In this document: piece after piece, positions 35,665-45,526 of the stretch
How the letters are laid out: each line of letters starts with the position of its first letter
Numbering within the stretch: position 1 is the first letter of the stretch
Assembly (NCBI GenBank): GCA_002722995.1
Contig: PBNF01000028.1
Coordinates: 1 to 64,000 of the forward strand
Direction of reading: 5' to 3'
DNA: 64,000 nucleotides
Origin: Legionellales bacterium
GTDB lineage: Bacteria; Pseudomonadota; Gammaproteobacteria; Comchoanobacterales; Comchoanobacteraceae
Notes under the pieces: model-generated
Seen by the model: the letters and a program-made list of their open reading frames with translations, nothing else
Told to the model about the DNA's origin: nothing
The model's database searches: none
Made by a program: the position numbers and the translations under genes

Positions 35665-36911
35665 CGCCCTGCTGATTGTTGTCGCACACGTTGATCGTTA
35701 GAGGCGGCCTCCACCACCACCCTAGGCGCGGCTTTTGCGGCTTGTCCATGACCGGCATGAGTGCTCAAATCACTGGAGCTCAAGGAGAATTCAAAAGCAT
35801 CATTACTTTCTATCAAAGCGGCCTTCACGGAGCTGATTGACTTCCCTACAAATTCCTCAAACTGCTTAAACATAAAGGTGTATTCCACAATTAAAGTTGA
35901 AACCGAAAATATCATTACCCAAACCATATTAAGGCCAAAAGTATCACATAAATCATACCCACCAATAGCCCCAATTGATAATGATGAAGTCGCAACAATC
36001 ATAACAATTAGGTATTTCTTCATACCAACTGCTGATTCAAGTTCCTCAGAAACCTTTTGGTTAGTACTCTTCTCGTCAACTGAAAACATTGCACTACCAT
36101 CAACCATCGTTTCTATTCCCAAATTAAGCGTAAAAATAGCCATGGCAAAGATGATAAGAGAAGTCATTGATAAATCATAATTTAACCCAAGGATCTTAGC
36201 ACCATGGGCAGCCAACCCAGCTTCAGCCGTTGCATGTAACAGTAATAAAATGAGTTTACATACTTCTTGCCCTATTGATTTAAAAGAGCGACCTGAATCA
36301 GACTGAAAGTTAACCCTAACAAGATACAGTGCTGAATATGCAATCACGCTATAACTGATCCAAAGTGGCAGGATCTGCGGATGAATAAAGCAATTGGAGA
36401 CAGCCAATGAAACAATCAACACCAAGGACACAGTTTTCCAGGTTAGTTTTTCTATGTTGTCTTCAAGAAACTCAGAAGATCGATCGACTGAAACTAAAAA
36501 ATAACCTAGCAATCCAATTAAAACACATATATTGATAATCCAGTTACCATGAAAGAAACGAGATAGCATTAATAAACTTTCTTGGTATTCATTAAATAAG
36601 CAGCACATAATAATGCATGTTGATAGAATCAGCAAAAACATTAATATGGGGTTATCTCTTTTGAATTTATTCCCTCCAATTGGATAAGTGATTGAGCATT
36701 TAGCATGAATCACATAAAGCGTGATTCCTAAACTAATAGCCCCAATCCAAACAAGGATATTTACAAGCATAGGATAGGGTGTAAAGAAGTAACTTAAACT
36801 ATTGGTTAAAATATCGGGTAATTTAGAAAACGCTAATGCGAACCCGATGGCTCCATTACAAATAGGCAATAGTGAAAAAGTTAATACACCAAGTCTACGA
36901 AGGGTTATCAT
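35661..36911 (-). CDS. Multi-span membrane protein, paralogue A of an unrecognised family
   Basis: A 416-residue protein with about 8-10 membrane spans, which I do not recognise. It is a clear paralogue of the gene at 37207-38715. Shared segments include LFNEYQESLL/LFSEYQSHLI, a D-R-(S/T)-S helix start (VDRSSEFL at 142-149), LLHATAEAGLAAHGAKILG at 224-242, ETMVDGSAMF at 267-276, and EYTFMFKQFEEFVGK at 343-357. The polar residues His225, Glu230 and Asp271 in or near membrane spans hint at ion or substrate handling. The tail after residue 370 is polar and poorly conserved. Its stop overlaps the rluB start. It could be a transporter or a secreted membrane effector. Confidence 0.65.
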   Translation of the reverse strand: MITLRRLGVLTFSLLPICNGAIGFALAFSKLPDILTNSLSYFFTPYPMLVNILVWIGAISLGITLYVIHAKCSITYPIGGNKFKRDNPILMFLLILSTCIIMCCLFNEYQESLLMLSRFFHGNWIINICVLIGLLGYFLVSVDRSSEFLEDNIEKLTWKTVSLVLIVSLAVSNCFIHPQILPLWISYSVIAYSALYLVRVNFQSDSGRSFKSIGQEVCKLILLLLHATAEAGLAAHGAKILGLNYDLSMTSLIIFAMAIFTLNLGIETMVDGSAMFSVDEKSTNQKVSEELESAVGMKKYLIVMIVATSSLSIGAIGGYDLCDTFGLNMVWVMIFSVSTLIVEYTFMFKQFEEFVGKSISSVKAALIESNDAFEFSLSSSDLSTHAGHGQAAKAAPRVVVEAASNDQRVRQQSAGR

Positions 36912-37206
36912 ATTGCCTCATTTAATCTATTGAATAACTCAACAAATCATAACACTTTCATATCAATCAATCAAAATGTTTTTAAAAATAATAGCAGCCC
37001 ATCCTAAAAAAACAAAATAAAAATCAACAAGATACCGGTCGATTTGAATATTTCAGGATCAATGTATTAATACAGTAGATAACAGTCAATATCAATTTAT
37101 TTATCTTAATTTAACTCAAAAATTAAAGTAAATTTTGCAATATAATTAAGTATTGAAAATATTGCTGTAGATCTTTTCATCTAAATAGTATATTGAATCG
37201 TTTTAA

Positions 37207-38715
37207 TCAAAGATTCATCTCAGAACAGTTTGGTGAAACTGAAGTTCGCCTAACTGAATCAGCGCGATCCTTTTCAGTACCAGGAGTGTTTGAATCCTCA
37301 GGTTGTCTTTTATTTTTACTCATTGATGCGTCTGAATTTGAATCACCCAATACAGTTGAGGGTACACCGGCATAACGATTAAACTCTTCATTAAACTTAT
37401 GTTCTGAAAGCATCAAAAAGATATATTTTGATAAGAATCTTTCTATTTGCTTAGCCATAAATTGCTGCTCAACCAGTAATGTTGCTCCACCTAATATTAA
37501 ACACAAAGGTAATGGAAGCATAAATGCATGCTGTAACTCCAAACAACCAATGAGCCCTAAAGATAAAGCTCCAAACCCTCCAAAGCCCCATGAAATTGCT
37601 CGAATATAAGGCTTTGAAAAATGTTTAGAATATTCTTTGCTCATCTCGTAATGTTTCATTTCGATTGATTTATGATTTAATGTATTAATGTTAAGCGATT
37701 TTGAATCTTCCTCTTCCTTTGAACTTTCAACATTAACCTCGGAATGATTGAGCATTTCAGTACCATCAACCATCACCTCTAAATAAAAATTAAAAATAAA
37801 AGCGGTTGCAACCATGATCATGACTGGAAGTTGATGATTGAACAGTGAACATCCTATTAATTTTGCGCCCTCTGAAGCTAAACCTGCTTCAACCGCTGAA
37901 TGTGCTAGCAGTAAAATGATAGCCACTCCTTCTTTTGCAATGTTGAACGCTTTATATTTGTTTGAAATAGATTGATTTTCCCAAATTGAATAGAATCTAT
38001 TTTTGAGTAAAAGAGATAATATTATTGTGAATAAAGCACCTGAAGCAATGTATGCAATATTAATACCTTGAAAACTGAAAGGAATAAAATTAAGCATTAA
38101 ATTTGATAAAGATACAGCAAAAACAATAGACGCAAGCATACTAAATATAAACCTTTTAAAAGTCAGACTACTTAAAGTTTCTGCTAATTCTTTTTTAATG
38201 AAATGTGAAGTTCGATCAAAGGTTGAAATTAAGAAATTCAGTAACCCTATCACCACTAAACATCCAATGACAAAATGACTATGCATAAAGATATTGATGT
38301 GTATTAAATGTGATTGGTATTCCGAAAATAAAGCAAAACACAATGCCAACGAAACTGAAACAATAAGTGCTTTTAGCATCAATGGGTAGAAAGATTCAGA
38401 GATATTTGATTTATTTTGAGTGTTAGTTTTATATTTAAGGACTTGGCTCATGAGCATTTTTGCTGTTGGAATAAAACCAATACTGACTCCAGTGATGATA
38501 GCCGTTATCATTAAAAATAAAGGTGCATGAAAAAAATTTAATCCACTCCATTGAGCTAATGGATTTAAAATATCAGGCATCACCGTATAGGCAAGTGAAA
38601 AATCAATCAAACCATCAACACTTGCAAAAAGAACAGATGATAGTAATAAAGCATATCGAGCTATTCTGAGGTGTTTTTGATTTAAAACAGGCATATCTAA
38701 GTTCTTCTTCATCAT
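37207..38715 (-). CDS. Multi-span membrane protein, paralogue B of an unrecognised family
   Basis: A 502-residue protein, paralogous to 35661-36911. Matching segments are AHSAVEAGLASEGAKLIG at 271-288, EVMVDGTEML at 313-322, IDFSLAYTVMPDIL at 37-50 against IGFALAFSKLPDIL, and EQQFMAKQIERFLSK. Two polar insertions, at about 98-108 and 323-360, and a longer Ser/Asn-rich tail make it larger than paralogue A. The 295-bp gap between the two genes holds no gene. The pair appears to be a tandem duplication that has diverged. No function can be named; composition and site fit an accessory membrane protein. Confidence 0.65.
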   Translation of the reverse strand: MMKKNLDMPVLNQKHLRIARYALLLSSVLFASVDGLIDFSLAYTVMPDILNPLAQWSGLNFFHAPLFLMITAIITGVSIGFIPTAKMLMSQVLKYKTNTQNKSNISESFYPLMLKALIVSVSLALCFALFSEYQSHLIHINIFMHSHFVIGCLVVIGLLNFLISTFDRTSHFIKKELAETLSSLTFKRFIFSMLASIVFAVSLSNLMLNFIPFSFQGINIAYIASGALFTIILSLLLKNRFYSIWENQSISNKYKAFNIAKEGVAIILLLAHSAVEAGLASEGAKLIGCSLFNHQLPVMIMVATAFIFNFYLEVMVDGTEMLNHSEVNVESSKEEEDSKSLNINTLNHKSIEMKHYEMSKEYSKHFSKPYIRAISWGFGGFGALSLGLIGCLELQHAFMLPLPLCLILGGATLLVEQQFMAKQIERFLSKYIFLMLSEHKFNEEFNRYAGVPSTVLGDSNSDASMSKNKRQPEDSNTPGTEKDRADSVRRTSVSPNCSEMNL

Positions 38716-39116
38716 ATATAATCTATAATATATCTTTTAGATTAAGACTTTATTAAATCTAATTCGAAATTAATGACACTGCCTTTTAAAATCATTAAAG
38801 TAGATTCACTTCACCATCAACACTTTTCATGATCGAGGTCATGTGTTTAAAGTATTTCATCTCCATTTAAAGTTGAGTTTAAATGAATAGTTTTAAAAAT
38901 ATGCAATAAATAATTATTATTTAAAGATTAAACAATGAATTGATTCAATATATTCTAAATCCAAAAGATATAAGTCTATTAAGCACAGAGCGTGTATTCA
39001 CTAAGATAGCATTCATGAAGCTTTCAGATATCTTTATGACTACAATAAAAACTTTTTTGAAAATTCGATCTCAAAACGCTTCAAGCTGATCTGATTGATA
39101 CGCTCTATTGAATGAT
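38716..39116. other. AT-rich intergenic region upstream of paralogue B and downstream of hflC
   Basis: No gene, RNA or convincing regulatory site was seen in these 401 bases, apart from TATAAT-like stretches close to the paralogue B start (38720-38740). No terminator hairpin was seen after hflC. Confidence 0.5.
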
Positions 39117-40034
39117 TTAACGTCGAGGACCTTTAAAAAATTTAAAGTAATCAGATTCAGGACTTAACACCATCAAATCTTTTGAATTAAAAGTTTGAAC
39201 GTATGCTTTTAGACTGCGAAACAACATATAAAAGCTTTCATCTTTAAGGTAAGCATCATTATAAATTTTAGCAGCTTCAGCATCACCTTTGGCTCGAATA
39301 GCTGCACCTTCTGCAAGTGCAGTGGCTTCAATAACAGTACGTTGTGCATCAGCTTTAGCGCTAATAGCTTCTGCTTCTGCTCGACCATTTGCACGGTGTT
39401 TGGTTGCAACCCGTTCACGATCGGCTCTCATTCGCTCAAAAACAGATTGGCTGACTTCATTTGGAAGATCAATTCGCTTGATTCGGACATCAATCACTTT
39501 AACCCCTAAATTCTTTGCACTCTCATTTGCCGAAGCCTGTAATTTAGACATAATATTGAGTCGCTCACCCGAAACCACTTCTGAAATAGTATGCTGTCCA
39601 AATTCGGCACGCAATGCATTATTAATCTTTTGCCCCAATAGCTCTTCCAAAGCGCCTATAGAGCCATTTGAACTCATTTGTGCCAAGCTCATACGTGCAG
39701 CAGTACGCTTGTAATAAAGTGGCAAATCTTCGATTCTCCACTTCACATAATAATCAACCAACACATACTTTTGCTCTACGGTCAGAATTCTCGATGATTT
39801 TTGCTCAAATGTTTGCAATCGAGCATCAAACCTCAACACATGGTCAATTAATGGCATTTTGAAATTCAATCCAGGCAAATAAATTTGTCCACCATCATCA
39901 TTTTGACTTCCCGTTAATTCTCCCAAACGAACCACCAAGGCCTTCTCTCCTTGTTGTACAGTAAAGAATGTTGAGAAACTTATTAATATTAGAAAGATAA
40001 TGCCGCTGATTTTGAGCGTATGATTGGCTGACAT
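39117..40034 (-). CDS. hflC: HflC, inner-membrane FtsH-regulating SPFH protein
   Basis: A 305-residue SPFH protein with one N-terminal membrane anchor (ISGIIFLILISFSTFF) followed by VQQGEKALVVRLGEL. With HflK it forms a periplasmic cage that controls the protease FtsH. The Ala/Glu-rich helix at the end (RANGRAEAEAISAKADAQR) is typical. The start was set at ATG 40034 with GAGG nine bases upstream; a TTG five codons earlier overlaps that ribosome site. It lies 21 bases after hflK. Confidence 0.95.
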   Translation of the reverse strand: MSANHTLKISGIIFLILISFSTFFTVQQGEKALVVRLGELTGSQNDDGGQIYLPGLNFKMPLIDHVLRFDARLQTFEQKSSRILTVEQKYVLVDYYVKWRIEDLPLYYKRTAARMSLAQMSSNGSIGALEELLGQKINNALRAEFGQHTISEVVSGERLNIMSKLQASANESAKNLGVKVIDVRIKRIDLPNEVSQSVFERMRADRERVATKHRANGRAEAEAISAKADAQRTVIEATALAEGAAIRAKGDAEAAKIYNDAYLKDESFYMLFRSLKAYVQTFNSKDLMVLSPESDYFKFFKGPRR

Positions 40035-40055
40035 AGTATAGATCCTCAATTAAAA

Positions 40056-41210
40056 TTAGGTACGTGATCGCGATAAGTTGAGTGGAGCTGAGTAAGTTCC
40101 ACGTGTTGAATGAGGTGATGTTAAGCGCGATGTTGTATGTTTTAACGCGCTTTGATCAGGTAAATTTTCAGCTGCTGCATTAGCGGCTAAGGTTCCTGTA
40201 ATTTTTTGAGTTTCAATCCGTGGCATGTGCTGGGCATTAGGCCAGACCATTACTTGAGCTCGATTATCACCCTCAACCATAATTTTTCGAGCACTTGAAA
40301 ATACGTTTTCTAATGCTGCAGTATAGAGTCTAAAGTCAGTAATTTTAGGGGCTCTTTTATGCTGTGGTAACAAAGCTAAGTAGCTTTCGATATCAGCTTG
40401 TGCAGCCATCATCACTTTCTGACGATAAGCGTCTGCTTCTTGTAAAATGCGTTTAGAGCGACCTTTGGCTGTTAGGACGATTTTTTCCTCATAGGCAAGG
40501 GCCTTGTTAATATAGCGTTGCTCATCTTCTCGAGCTTTAATGGCATCATCAAAAGCTTCTGTAACCGCCTCAGGTGGTTTGATTGGCTGTAAGTTAAGGT
40601 CGGTAATTTCAATGCCGGTTTGATACTGTTCTAAAGTTGATTTCAACTGAGCTAACATTTGCTCTCTCGCTAAAACCCGACCATCTGTTAGAACATCATC
40701 CAATGTGGTGTGTCCTACAACTTGACGGACAGCACTCGCTGTCGCCTGCTGAACACTACCGAGTGGTTCTCGAACATTAAATAAGAACAATTCAGGAGAA
40801 CGAATACGATATTGAACAGACAAAGCTACATCAACAATATTAGCGTCTCGTGTTAACATTTGAGCAGTATGATCAAACATATAAATTTTCTGAACATTGA
40901 CAATTTTCTTAGATGCAATAATGGGAGGAATCCAATGGGGTCCAGGCTCGGTAATTCTTGAAAATTGACCAAAACGAAGCTCCACACCACGCTCAGCGGG
41001 GCTTACAATATAAATTCCAGATAACATCAAAAGGATCAATCCAAGTACAAGGATCCATTTGAAAGAAATAGTGATGTCACCATCTGCAGGAGGCTGAGAC
41101 GAAGCGTTGCGCTGACGAGCTTTACGCAAAGCGTTAGAAAATAACTTATCTAAATCGGGAGGCCCTTGCTCTCTTGAAAATAAAGTAGGGCAAACTGATT
41201 TTAAAGACAT
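40056..41210 (-). CDS. hflK: HflK, partner of HflC
   Basis: A 384-residue SPFH protein. A cytosolic N-terminal part (PPDLDKLFSNALRKARQR) precedes one membrane segment (WILVLGLILLMLSGIYIV), then SPAERGVELRFGQ and the SPFH domain with PGPHWIPPII. It acts with HflC on FtsH. The glycine-rich N-terminus of E. coli HflK is much reduced here. It is part of the miaA-hfq-hflX-hflK-hflC cluster, with a 137-bp gap and a hairpin between hflX and hflK. Confidence 0.95.
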   Translation of the reverse strand: MSLKSVCPTLFSREQGPPDLDKLFSNALRKARQRNASSQPPADGDITISFKWILVLGLILLMLSGIYIVSPAERGVELRFGQFSRITEPGPHWIPPIIASKKIVNVQKIYMFDHTAQMLTRDANIVDVALSVQYRIRSPELFLFNVREPLGSVQQATASAVRQVVGHTTLDDVLTDGRVLAREQMLAQLKSTLEQYQTGIEITDLNLQPIKPPEAVTEAFDDAIKAREDEQRYINKALAYEEKIVLTAKGRSKRILQEADAYRQKVMMAAQADIESYLALLPQHKRAPKITDFRLYTAALENVFSSARKIMVEGDNRAQVMVWPNAQHMPRIETQKITGTLAANAAAENLPDQSALKHTTSRLTSPHSTRGTYSAPLNLSRSRT

Positions 41211-41313
41211 AGCTGCACTCCTTGCAAATCACTTTATTATCATACCAACAAAAGAATTCAAATCAAGCATTATCCTAAAAGGACCCAAAGATTTAAAACA
41301 TCTGACTGCATTG

Positions 41314-41335
41314 CGCTTCAATTATCATTGAAGCG
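41314..41335 (-). terminator. Hairpin between hflX and hflK
   Basis: A perfect nine-base stem (CGCTTCAAT, 41314-41322, with ATTGAAGCG, 41327-41335) and four-base loop lies 12 bases after the hflX stop. It has no T-run, so it may slow or partly stop transcription, or stabilise the upstream mRNA, giving hflX and hflKC different levels. Confidence 0.5.
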
Positions 41336-41347
41336 ATAAGGTTGACT

Positions 41348-42601
41348 TTACATATGATCAGGAAAGTATTTGATCAAAGCCTCTTTAGGCGCTTTTAATT
41401 GCATCAACCAATGTGACTCTTTTAAAACTTCTTTTTGGACCCAACCTTGCTGATGACATAAGGCTCTCAGTTGAGCCTTTTCAAAAAGCATGCAGACTTC
41501 AATTGAGGGATAGGCTTCAGATAATATGGCGACAATACTGGCCTTTAAATCATCTAGACCGATCAAATTCAAAGCAGAAACATTCACAGTTAAATCACCA
41601 ATTTTCGGGCCAGGTTGATCAGTTAAATCTAGTTTATTATATACTGTAATAATAGGCTGATGAATATCACCTAATTCATTTAAAACCGCGAACACATCTT
41701 TTGAGCTTGAACGATACCCCTCTTGATTGACTTTCTGTATATCCATCACATGAATCAATACATCGGCTTCATAAATTGCGTCTAACGTAGCATGAAATGC
41801 TTCTATAATGCTGGGTGGGAGACCTTTAATAAAGCCAACCGTATCCATCAACAAGGCTCCTTCATGCCCCGGTAAAGACATCCAGCGTGTAATAGGGTCT
41901 AGTGTGGCAAATGGATAACCTGCACATAACACTGATGATGCTGTTAATGCATTAAATAAAGTCGATTTTCCTGAATTAGTATAACCTAATAAAGCAACTG
42001 TGGGGACACTAGAGCGCCCTCTTCGTTTTGAGGTTTCTTTTTGCTGTGCATGCAACATTTTAAGTTTTTTTCGAATCGTCTTAATGCGACGCGCAATTAA
42101 ACGTCGATCTGTTTCAAGCTGTGTCTCTCCAGGACCACGTAATCCTATTCCACCTTTTTGACGCTCGAGATGGGTCCAACCACGAATTAATCGTGTGGAT
42201 AGTCGAGTCAATTGAGCTAACTCAACTTGCAATTGACCTGCAAAGGAACGAGCATGCAATGAGAAAATATGCAGAATAAGCTCAGTTCGATCAATGATGT
42301 CCGCGCACAAATATTCAGACAAATTTTTTTGAACAGAAGCTGATAAATCCTGATTAACTAATATATGCTTAAGATTAAATTGACTACATTGCTGTTTTAA
42401 GCAGTCAAGATGTCCTTTCCCAACAAAGTATTTTGAGTTAATTTTTGAAAGATGAACTTTATAAACCGATACTACAGAACAAGAACCAGCTTTTGCAAGC
42501 CCTTCCATCTCATCTAAATCATTGCCTTGGTCAAGCCCTTTGAGAGTGATATATAGAATAATGACGGAAGGGCTTTCAATCGATGGCTGAATGAACCCCA
42601 T
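41348..42601 (-). CDS. hflX: GTPase HflX
   Basis: A 417-residue ribosome-associated GTPase. The N-terminal HflX domain is followed by GGIGLRGPGETQLETDRR, then the G domain: GYTNSGKSTLFN (P-loop), DTVGFIKGLPP (switch II), and NKLDLTD. HflX rescues stalled ribosomes by splitting 70S particles. It starts five bases after hfq, in the standard order. Confidence 0.95.
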   Translation of the reverse strand: MGFIQPSIESPSVIILYITLKGLDQGNDLDEMEGLAKAGSCSVVSVYKVHLSKINSKYFVGKGHLDCLKQQCSQFNLKHILVNQDLSASVQKNLSEYLCADIIDRTELILHIFSLHARSFAGQLQVELAQLTRLSTRLIRGWTHLERQKGGIGLRGPGETQLETDRRLIARRIKTIRKKLKMLHAQQKETSKRRGRSSVPTVALLGYTNSGKSTLFNALTASSVLCAGYPFATLDPITRWMSLPGHEGALLMDTVGFIKGLPPSIIEAFHATLDAIYEADVLIHVMDIQKVNQEGYRSSSKDVFAVLNELGDIHQPIITVYNKLDLTDQPGPKIGDLTVNVSALNLIGLDDLKASIVAILSEAYPSIEVCMLFEKAQLRALCHQQGWVQKEVLKESHWLMQLKAPKEALIKYFPDHM

Positions 42602-42606
42602 TCAAA

Positions 42607-42891
42607 TTAATATTCTTCAACTTCAATTGGCTGTCGATCAGATATTTGAACATCTGAAATCTGCTCATCCTCGGAGTCATTCCACATGACATTACGTGAT
42701 GGTACAACCGTTGCTACTGCATGCTTAAAGACCATTTGTCGGGTATTATTTTTTAGCAATATAACATACTGATCAAAAGCAACTACATGCCCCTGCAGCT
42801 TAATTCCGTTTGTTAAATAGATCGCAACAGGTACGCGTTGACGTCTCAGTGCATTTAAAAATGGATCTTGTAATGAATGACCTTTATTCAT
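42607..42891 (-). CDS. hfq: RNA chaperone Hfq
   Basis: A 94-residue Hfq: [24 protein letters not shown] (Sm1) and [13 protein letters not shown] (Sm2) match closely. It forms a hexamer that pairs small RNAs with mRNAs. The C-terminal tail is short and acidic (SEDEQISD...EVEEY). A GGAG lies upstream of the start. The 177 bp between miaA and hfq probably hold a separate hfq promoter. Confidence 0.95.
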   Translation of the reverse strand: MNKGHSLQDPFLNALRRQRVPVAIYLTNGIKLQGHVVAFDQYVILLKNNTRQMVFKHAVATVVPSRNVMWNDSEDEQISDVQISDRQPIEVEEY

Positions 42892-43068
42892 AAAATTTCT
42901 CCTTTAAAATATTATTGAGTTATTATTAATACGACTTTCAAAATTCAAGTCGCCTGCTTCCGAATTGCCCTAACGATGGCGCATACTAATTTGATGCAAC
43001 GAATCGCTTTATATACATACATAAGAGTAAAGGGTTCATTTATAATTTATCACACACCCCAAAAGAAT

Positions 43069-44037
43069 TCAACCACTTAAGAAAACCTTCATCATTCCAT
43101 CCACCCACTTCATGACTGAAAGCGAATCAGACAGCGTCCCTTGATCAAAGATTGCATTAAACCCTTCTATTTTCCTCATCCAGGTTAACTGCCTTTTTGC
43201 TAAATGACGCGTTACCTGCTGAGCTTTTGAGATCATCTCATCGTAAATGATGGCTCCATTAAGATAATCACTCACTTGACGATACCCTACTGCCCTCATG
43301 GGAATGGATGATCGAATCATAGAAGAGTGCTCATCGTAGAGTTTTTCAACTTCTTCAATGAACCCTTGAGATAACATCTTTAAAAACCTTTGATTAATCT
43401 GATCATATAGCACCGACCTTGAATTCGGCCAACAATGCATCACGGAAAGATCAAGCCCCTCAGATTTAATTAAACCTAACTGATCAGTATAAGGTCGCCC
43501 TGTCAAATGAATCACCTCTAAAGCACGAATTAAACGATGATGATCGTTTGGATTAATACATGATGCTGCTTTAGGGTCTGATACTTTTAATTGATCCCAT
43601 AAATATGCGCTACCCATATTTAAAATCTCTTTCTCTAAATGTGATCGATATTCAGAGCTTTTAGAAGGCAATTGAGATAATCCATTCATTAAAGCCCACA
43701 CATACATCATGCTCCCTCCAACCAAAACGGGGATGTGATCGCGTCGCCGAATAGATCGAATACACTCATAAACCGATTCACAATACATTGAAACAGAATA
43801 ATGATCTTGTGGTTCACATATATCAATCATGTGATGAGGCACTTGCTCAAGCTCAGATTGCGTAGGCTTTGCAGTCCCGATATCAAATCCTTTATACACC
43901 AGCATTGAATCAACACTAATTAATTCAACGGGATATTTTTCCGCCAATCTTAACGAAAATTGAGTTTTGCCCACACCTGTTGGGCCAATCACGGCTAAAA
44001 TAGAGCGCCTTTGAATAAGGGGGTCATGATGCAGCAT
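43069..44037 (-). CDS. miaA: tRNA dimethylallyltransferase MiaA
   Basis: A 322-residue enzyme that adds the isopentenyl group to A37 of tRNAs reading UNN codons. GPTGVGKTQFS (P-loop), ISVDSMLVYKGFDIGTAKP, HHMIDICEP, and the late RAVGYRQVSDYL segment are the family hallmarks. It is the first gene of the miaA-hfq-hflX-hflK-hflC cluster and is divergent from purB. Confidence 0.95.
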   Translation of the reverse strand: MLHHDPLIQRRSILAVIGPTGVGKTQFSLRLAEKYPVELISVDSMLVYKGFDIGTAKPTQSELEQVPHHMIDICEPQDHYSVSMYCESVYECIRSIRRRDHIPVLVGGSMMYVWALMNGLSQLPSKSSEYRSHLEKEILNMGSAYLWDQLKVSDPKAASCINPNDHHRLIRALEVIHLTGRPYTDQLGLIKSEGLDLSVMHCWPNSRSVLYDQINQRFLKMLSQGFIEEVEKLYDEHSSMIRSSIPMRAVGYRQVSDYLNGAIIYDEMISKAQQVTRHLAKRQLTWMRKIEGFNAIFDQGTLSDSLSVMKWVDGMMKVFLSG

Positions 44038-44131
44038 TCAAATTAATCTCGATCGACTTAAGTGATTTAATCATACACAAAATGATTAAAATTAAATATA
44101 ATGTCATTAAAATTAAGCTGAGAGATCAACG

Positions 44132-45526
44132 ATGAGCGCTGACATTTATCATTTGCACGCCTTATCACCACTTGATGGTCGTTATGCAGACGCACTCCAA
44201 CCTTGTAGCACTTTGTTCAATGAGTTTTCATTAATCAAATGGCGCCTTCATATTGAAATAGAATGGCTGATTACATTGAGCCAATCAGACTCAATTACCC
44301 ACCTCCCCCCCCTCTCTGATCAAAATATCCAGAGACTTAGACGTTTATTTGAACAATTTAGCAATACAGACGCTTTACGTATCAAAACGATTGAAGCCGA
44401 AACACGCCATGATCTTAAAGCCATTGAATATTATTTAAAAGAGCAACTCGCCACATATCCAGCATTTGAACCTTATCTTGAATCCATTCACTTTGCACTA
44501 ACCTCAACCGATGTAAACAATTTAGCCTATGCCCTAATGCTCAAAACATTAAAAAGTAGCTTACTCGTCCCAACACTTAATCAATTAAGTGCAACGCTCA
44601 AACAACTGATTCAATCAAATCTAGAACAACCCATGTTAGCAAGAACCCATGGGCAACCCGCCTCTCCAACCACAGCAGGCAAAGAATTGGCTGTTTTTTT
44701 ATCTCGCCTCAATCGACAAATTAAAAGCTTTGAAGATTTAAATATTCATTCAAAATTCAATGGCGCCGTAGGAAACTTTAATGCCCACCACATTGCGTAC
44801 CCTAATGTTGATTGGATCCAGCTTTCATCAGATTTTATCACTCAATTTGGGCTTACACCCTCAATTTACACGACCCAAATTGAACCCAACGATTATCTTG
44901 CAGAACATCTAGATAATATCTCACGCATCAATACCATCTGTTTAGATTTATCAAAAGACATATGGGGATACATTAGTTTAAACTACTTCAAGCAAAAAAT
45001 TAAAAATGGACAAATTGGATCTTCAACTATGCCCCACAAGATCAATCCTATTGATTTTGAGAATGCTGAAGGCAACTTAGGCTTGTCCAATGCACTGCTT
45101 ACGCATATGGCACGCAAACTACCCTGTTCACGCTTTCAAAGAGACCTGAGTGATTCGACAGTCTTAAGAAATTTAGGTGTGGCCATTGGCTATGCCTACC
45201 TTGCTTTTCAAAATTTAGACAAAGGCTTGAACGCTCTAACTCTGAATTCGAATGCACTCAATCAGGACCTTGATCAAAATTGGGCTGTACTGGCTGAAGC
45301 ATTACAAACAGTGATGCGTCGATACGCGATTAAAGAAGGTTATGAGCAACTCAGACACCTCACTCAAGGCCATCACTTTGAACAATCTGATTATGTTAAA
45401 CTCATCCAGAAATTGGATTTGCCAGAGACAGTCAAACAGCGCTTAGAGAGATTAACTCCACAAACTTACACAGGCCTTGCCTTTGAATTAGAGCAGCACA
45501 TCCTTCAAACATTTCGAGAACCATAG
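44132..45526 (+). CDS. purB: Adenylosuccinate lyase
   Basis: A 464-residue enzyme of the E. coli PurB type, acting twice in purine synthesis. LSPLDGRYAD at the N-terminus, ARTHGQPASPTTAGKE with the catalytic His, and GSSTMPHKINPIDFENAEGN with the flexible Ser loop are visible. GAGA precedes the ATG. It is a single gene, overlapping the convergent MFS gene by 22 bases. Confidence 0.95.
   Translation: MSADIYHLHALSPLDGRYADALQPCSTLFNEFSLIKWRLHIEIEWLITLSQSDSITHLPPLSDQNIQRLRRLFEQFSNTDALRIKTIEAETRHDLKAIEYYLKEQLATYPAFEPYLESIHFALTSTDVNNLAYALMLKTLKSSLLVPTLNQLSATLKQLIQSNLEQPMLARTHGQPASPTTAGKELAVFLSRLNRQIKSFEDLNIHSKFNGAVGNFNAHHIAYPNVDWIQLSSDFITQFGLTPSIYTTQIEPNDYLAEHLDNISRINTICLDLSKDIWGYISLNYFKQKIKNGQIGSSTMPHKINPIDFENAEGNLGLSNALLTHMARKLPCSRFQRDLSDSTVLRNLGVAIGYAYLAFQNLDKGLNALTLNSNALNQDLDQNWAVLAEALQTVMRRYAIKEGYEQLRHLTQGHHFEQSDYVKLIQKLDLPETVKQRLERLTPQTYTGLAFELEQHILQTFREP

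Noticed and set aside
35761-36180. 139-codon plus-strand frame opposite the membrane-protein paralogue A
   Set aside because: Antisense to a gene whose paralogue confirms the minus-strand reading; no similarity seen.
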